Shown here piece by piece: positions 31,986-35,335 of a stretch of 35,335 bases of DNA (positions are counted from its first letter, which is position 1; each line of letters opens with the position of its first letter). The notes beneath the pieces are model-generated. The model worked only from the letters and a program-made list of their open reading frames with translations. It was not told the DNA's origin and made no database searches. Made by a program: the position numbers and the translations under genes. Source of the DNA: Bryobacteraceae bacterium (lineage in GTDB: Bacteria; Acidobacteriota; Terriglobia; Bryobacterales; Bryobacteraceae). The stretch lies in NCBI GenBank assembly GCA_030041495.1, contig JASHNT010000100.1:1-35335 (forward strand), in the 5' to 3' direction.

Positions 31986-32201
31986 TGGACGCTACGTGGA
32001 CCATATGGACATTAAGTGGACAGAAACTTCGCGAGCAAAAGGTCTGCGCAGGGTTTTCGAGGGCCGAGAGGCCGCTAAGTCTTTGAGAAGTGGTACGCCC
32101 GAGAGGATTCGAACCTCTGACCTTTTGCTCCGGAGGCAAAAGACCGCAGTCGTCTTATCAAACACTTGCATGCGTTTTTTGGACGCTACGTGGACAGAAA
32201 C
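31986..32201. repeat. GTGGAC-type direct repeats flanking the tRNA fragment
   Basis: The 16-base sequence TGGACGCTACGTGGAC occurs at 31986-32001 and at 32180-32195. GTGGACAGAAAC also occurs at 32016-32027 and 32190-32201. The copies lie on both sides of the tRNA-Arg fragment, so they could be arm-type binding sites of the adjacent integrase; that is inference. Confidence 0.5.
32091..32140 (-). other. 3' fragment of tRNA-Arg(CCG), likely att site
   Basis: Read on the minus strand: anticodon stem-loop TTTGC-CTCCGGA-GCAAA (anticodon CCG, Arg), a 5-base variable region, T arm AGAGG-TTCGAAT-CCTCT, then CGGGCGT-A-CCA, the 3' acceptor strand with encoded CCA. The matching 5' acceptor strand ACGCCCG and a D arm are absent upstream, so this is not a complete tRNA. 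Such 3' halves next to an integrase are the duplicated end (attR-like) left when an element integrates in a tRNA gene. The orientation puts the element on the high-coordinate side, with the intact tRNA beyond the right edge. Confidence 0.75.
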
Positions 32202-32208
32202 CCGCTCT

Positions 32209-33576
32209 TCAGTCATTTCCCACCGCCGTCTTGATGGGAATCACCTTGACGGTTCCCGGCTTCAGCTTCGCAGCGGCGACAAGCTTTTCGGATAGCCTCT
32301 CTAGCACTTCCGAGGCCCTCTCAGTCGGCACGTGGGTGTACTGCAGTGTCATCTCCGCGCGTCCGTGTCCCATCAACTCTTTGCGCTCTCCGATCGAGAG
32401 CTTTTCCTGATCGGCCAGCGTAGCGAACGTGCGTCGGAGGTCATGCCAGGCTAGCCACGGTATACCAAGCTTCTGGCCAGCGGGCTTGAGATAGCGCTGG
32501 ACGATCGCGTTCTCGCACAGCGGCTTGCCGCTTTCACCGGCGAACACCGGATCCTCAGGTTCAGTCCACTGTTTCCGTTGCCGCAGCTCCCCAAGCTCCT
32601 GAATGACCCATCCCGGCAGCGGGACGTAGCGCCGTCGTGCCTTCGCCTTCACCGAGCCCCATTCGGATTTGTAGTACTGCTCCCTCACGCCAGCCATGCC
32701 AACGGGCAGCAGTTCGTCGTCCATCATTATCAGGTCAGCAGTCAAGTTGATCCTTTTCCATCTCAACCCGCAGATTTCGGCGATGTTCATGCTGGTCATA
32801 ACCGCCATGAATGCCATCAGCCGTGGCACCCTCGGCAGGAGCTGTAACAGCGCCGCAACCTGGGCGAAGGTCAATGCGTGGGCGGTGGCCCGCGTCATCT
32901 CCGGGAGCTTGACGAACCGGGCAGGATTGGTTCCCGCGAAGCATCCGCCCTGTTCCGCATGCGTGTAGATTGCTGATACCACGGTTTTGACGTGTTTCAT
33001 CGACTGGGTGCTATAGCCGCGGAGTCGCATCGTTCCAATGAGCTGCTGGACGTTTTCGCGGCCCACGTCGCGAAGACGCATGTCCCCGATGCCGAACTTT
33101 CGACCGATGACTGGCCGCTCCTCACCGTCTTTGAACCTTGTCTTCCCTCCTCGTTTCCCTTTTTGGTTGGGTATACCGTCCAGCACGAACGGCAGTTGCG
33201 AAGTGTAATGTTCACGCCCGGCTTTTTTCAAGTAGACCACCTGGTCCAGCAGGAAGCGGCGCTCGACGTACTCGCGCACGGTCATCACCGACTGCGGCGT
33301 GCGGTTATTGTGGTCCAGCCTGGAGAGGAAATTGTCCCAAGCGAGACGCTGCGCCTCTTTCTTCGTAAGAGCGCCGGGACCCTCCGCAGGCCCGATCGTA
33401 ACGGACTTACTCCAGCCTCGCTTGAATTGCCCGTCCGATCCGATTTGATCCTCGTGCCAACGGAGCTTCCACCAGCCGCCGCTGGGGTAAAGATCACCTT
33501 TCTGCTGTAGCCGTCGACGCGCCACACTCCTCCTGTCCAGAGGAACATTACCTCCGGTCGAGGGCAAAAAGGTCAT
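32209..33576 (-). CDS. Tyrosine recombinase (site-specific integrase)
   Basis: A 455-residue phage/ICE-type integrase. The N-terminal arm and SAM-like core-binding regions (with TLTVREYVERRF-type VMTVREYVERRFLLDQV) precede the catalytic domain. Catalytic residues: Arg in EICGLRWKRI, His-x-x-Arg in AWHDLRRTFATLA, His in LMGHGRAEMT and the nucleophile Tyr in LQYTHV. The length is normal for this class and the frame is intact. Its stop lies 69 bases from the tRNA-Arg fragment, the classic integrase-att arrangement. It would catalyse integration and excision of the element that continues to the right. Confidence 0.95.
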   Translation of the reverse strand: MTFLPSTGGNVPLDRRSVARRRLQQKGDLYPSGGWWKLRWHEDQIGSDGQFKRGWSKSVTIGPAEGPGALTKKEAQRLAWDNFLSRLDHNNRTPQSVMTVREYVERRFLLDQVVYLKKAGREHYTSQLPFVLDGIPNQKGKRGGKTRFKDGEERPVIGRKFGIGDMRLRDVGRENVQQLIGTMRLRGYSTQSMKHVKTVVSAIYTHAEQGGCFAGTNPARFVKLPEMTRATAHALTFAQVAALLQLLPRVPRLMAFMAVMTSMNIAEICGLRWKRINLTADLIMMDDELLPVGMAGVREQYYKSEWGSVKAKARRRYVPLPGWVIQELGELRQRKQWTEPEDPVFAGESGKPLCENAIVQRYLKPAGQKLGIPWLAWHDLRRTFATLADQEKLSIGERKELMGHGRAEMTLQYTHVPTERASEVLERLSEKLVAAAKLKPGTVKVIPIKTAVGND

Positions 33577-33638
33577 GGCTGCTGTGGTCTAGGAAATGTT
33601 TTGGATTATAGGCTGCGGACTATTGTCGCCTGAACGGG

Positions 33639-34784
33639 ATGGCGTCAACCAGGAGATCCATGCCGGCATATCCCGTTGTGGTCACTTGGAGGGCACTCCA
33701 TTCTCTGTTAGACCGGCCGATTCTAAATCTGTGGGGCGATAGGGGTGGTCGGCGCGCACGTTACCACCCTCTTCAAGAAACCGGTGCTCGTAGCGCCCGT
33801 GCTCGGTTCGCAGTGAACGACTACCGCGCGAGGCAAGGAGCGTCCGAATATCGCTCAATGCTGAACTCGAAGGCGCTTCTATTGTTTTCGATGCGCGATC
33901 CCTCCGGCGCTCTGGCGACCCTCGCGCCCGCACTTGAAAACTTTGCATTCGAGGACGATCCAGCGCAATGGATCCAAACGAACGTGAACAGGTGCTTATT
34001 CATCAGCGGCCTTTCCGCTGTCGAACGCCGTCCTCTGCTGCCTGGGTGCGTGACGGATCTTCAATTGGCCGTGCGCCGGCAGCCGCTTACGCTTTCTTAC
34101 AGCGCTCGTGGCGCGTTGAACAATATGCTGGCGATGACGTACGTGGCCACCGATGAAGGCGACTCGGTACGAATCGGCATGGCGCTTCCCTATTACGAAG
34201 AAGCTGAGGGTTTGTTCCGAGCCCTTTGCGATCGCGACGCGGGCTTTTGCTACTCCCTGGGTGCGGTGCAGACCAACCTTGCCCATGCGCTTCTTGAGAG
34301 TCGTTCGGGCGACCGTGCCAGGACCCTGGCCCGAGTGGAGTCGCTGCTCGTGGAAGCGCAAAAGTACCGGACGCGCGAAAGCGACGCTAATGCCTGGGCC
34401 ATCACCACACTTCTGCTGGCCCGAGAACGAGCAGAGCGTGGTGAGCTTACAGGGCTTCAGAGCCTAGTGGAGGAGGCCGTCAGGACCACCGACAGAATCG
34501 TTGGCGATGCTGGTTTTAGGAGCGATCCCGGGCGTCGGGCTATGGGTGCGGAAGTTCAAGGCATCATTCACTCGAATTGGCAGGGACCGAAACGCTCCGC
34601 CCACCTCGAGCGCGCTGCCGAGCTCATCGATCAAGCCGAGCTCTACTACGAAACTACGCTCGATCACGAGGGAGCGCATCGGTGCGATCAAGAAACAAAA
34701 CGCCTGAAGGCACAGCTCGCGAGCCTTAAGAAACGGTATCGGATTGACGGCTACGCAGAAACGGCTGAGGCTGTTGGACACTGA
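33639..34784 (+). CDS. Hypothetical alpha-helical (TPR-like) protein
   Basis: A 381-residue open frame not assigned to a family. From about residue 75 it is strongly helical, with repeating pairs such as ALLLFSMRDPSGALATLAPAL, MALPYYEEAEGLFRALCDRD, NLAHALLESRSGDRARTLARV and TLLLARERAERGELTGLQSL, which resemble tetratricopeptide repeats. The first 60-70 residues are rich in Arg and look non-coding, so a later start, for example the ATG at about 33858 (MLNSKALL), is plausible. No catalytic or export signal. It is divergent from the integrase and lies inside the putative element, so it is probably cargo. Confidence 0.55.
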   Translation: MASTRRSMPAYPVVVTWRALHSLLDRPILNLWGDRGGRRARYHPLQETGARSARARFAVNDYRARQGASEYRSMLNSKALLLFSMRDPSGALATLAPALENFAFEDDPAQWIQTNVNRCLFISGLSAVERRPLLPGCVTDLQLAVRRQPLTLSYSARGALNNMLAMTYVATDEGDSVRIGMALPYYEEAEGLFRALCDRDAGFCYSLGAVQTNLAHALLESRSGDRARTLARVESLLVEAQKYRTRESDANAWAITTLLLARERAERGELTGLQSLVEEAVRTTDRIVGDAGFRSDPGRRAMGAEVQGIIHSNWQGPKRSAHLERAAELIDQAELYYETTLDHEGAHRCDQETKRLKAQLASLKKRYRIDGYAETAEAVGH

Positions 34785-35232
34785 TTTCCCGGATGTCTCG
34801 TGTTCGTTCGCGGCACCCTACAGTCGCTTTGGTCTACGACCTTTACCTGTTAGACCTAAAGGCCGACGGGAGCCCGGGAGAGATGCGCCGAATTACCTTT
34901 GCTCAACAAAGTTATGGAGAACTGTACGCATACTGAATCCGAGATGGCTTACCCTAGGGCTGACGCACAACAAATGGGAAGAAGGGATTCCGTCGTGGAG
35001 ACGCGTTTCCGTTCGCTGACGGCGCTGTTTTCCGAGAATCCGTCTGATGGCAGAAGACCGATTCTCCGAGCGGCCGACCTGCCGGTGGTTCAGTCGGATC
35101 ACGCAAGACTCGTAAAAAGTTCGGTCTGGTTCAGGTGCCGATAACACCACATAACAGGCACCAAACCACGGCCTTGACTGCTTCCGCCGAACGGAGCCAT
35201 GGATGTGACGACCGCCACAGCGCGGTGCGCCC
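34785..35232. other. Stretch with no supported gene
   Basis: I see no convincing gene, RNA or repeat here. The open frames on both strands are short, lack ribosome-binding sites and have no protein-like character. Confidence 0.5.
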
Positions 35233-35335
35233 ATGCAGCTCGAAACTAGGTTTGTGCGATTGAAGATGCCCGTGACCGTCGGCTCCTACTTCGGTGATTG
35301 GCGTGTGACGTGGGCGGGCGGCTGGACCCGCCACA
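35233..35335 (+). CDS. Possible start of a gene cut by the right edge
   Basis: An open frame from the ATG at 35233 runs to the edge (34 codons, beginning MQLETRFVRLKMPVTVGSYF). No clear ribosome-binding site. It could be the N-terminus of a real protein, but this is weak evidence. Confidence 0.25.
   Translation, partial: MQLETRFVRLKMPVTVGSYFGDWRVTWAGGWTRH

Noticed and set aside
32091-32190. A complete tRNA gene
   Set aside because: No D arm and no 5' acceptor strand complementary to CGGGCGT is found.
1-35335. CRISPR arrays, rRNA genes, prophage structural genes
   Set aside because: Looked for regularly spaced repeats, rRNA segments and phage proteins; none seen.

Overview
This window looks like one large fluoride-response locus. 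Seven copies of the fluoride (crcB-motif) riboswitch aptamer lie between 6.4 and 30.2 kb. Each sits at the 5' end of a separate transcription unit, and together they account for nearly every gene from the left edge to about 30.2 kb. The host is a moderately GC-rich bacterium that uses GTG and TTG starts freely. An Acidobacteriota-like genome is my guess from general flavour only; no taxonomic marker here proves it.

Layout by riboswitch unit. Unit 1 (minus, riboswitch 6416-6460): dynamin-like GTPase, metallophosphoesterase, enolase and two tandem MutS-like ATPases, the second cut by the left edge. Unit 2 (plus, 6527-6573): one small zinc-ribbon membrane protein. Unit 3 (plus, 7175-7219): a double-DUF190 protein, a single-DUF190 protein, a second dynamin-like GTPase, an MFS transporter and a HEAT-like protein. 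Unit 4 (plus, 12870-12937): a six-gene membrane complex related to hydrogenase-4/formate hydrogenlyase (HyfC-E-F-G-I-B homologues) whose large subunit has no NiFe cysteines, so it is an energy-converting-hydrogenase-related (Ehr-type) complex and not a hydrogenase. Unit 5 (minus, 23793-23843): a three-helix membrane protein, a NUDIX hydrolase, another DUF190 protein and dihydroxy-acid dehydratase. Unit 6 (plus, 23935-23987): a cyclopropane-fatty-acid-synthase-like methyltransferase, a third dynamin-like GTPase with a C-terminal Cys/His module, and a PP2C phosphatase. Unit 7 (minus, 30179-30226): the fluoride channel CrcB and an ATPase. Units 1/2 and 5/6 are divergent pairs with the two aptamers back to back.

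How it may work together (inference). CrcB exports fluoride. Enolase is a classic fluoride target and may be supplied as an induced extra copy; the dehydratase, metallophosphatase and PP2C may be similar replacements. The three dynamin-like GTPases and the CFA-type enzyme suggest membrane remodelling or repair, perhaps limiting HF entry. The Ehr-like complex could move protons or other ions when HF collapses the proton gradient. NUDIX, MutS-like, DUF190 and MFS proteins could cover nucleotide damage, nucleic acids, signalling and export.

Beyond about 30.3 kb the character changes. There are decayed IS630 and IS3 transposase remnants, a broken helix-turn-helix-like gene, a 3'-terminal tRNA-Arg(CCG) fragment that looks like an attachment site, a tyrosine integrase, and an unrecognised alpha-helical protein. 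This is probably the end of an integrated element that continues past the right edge.
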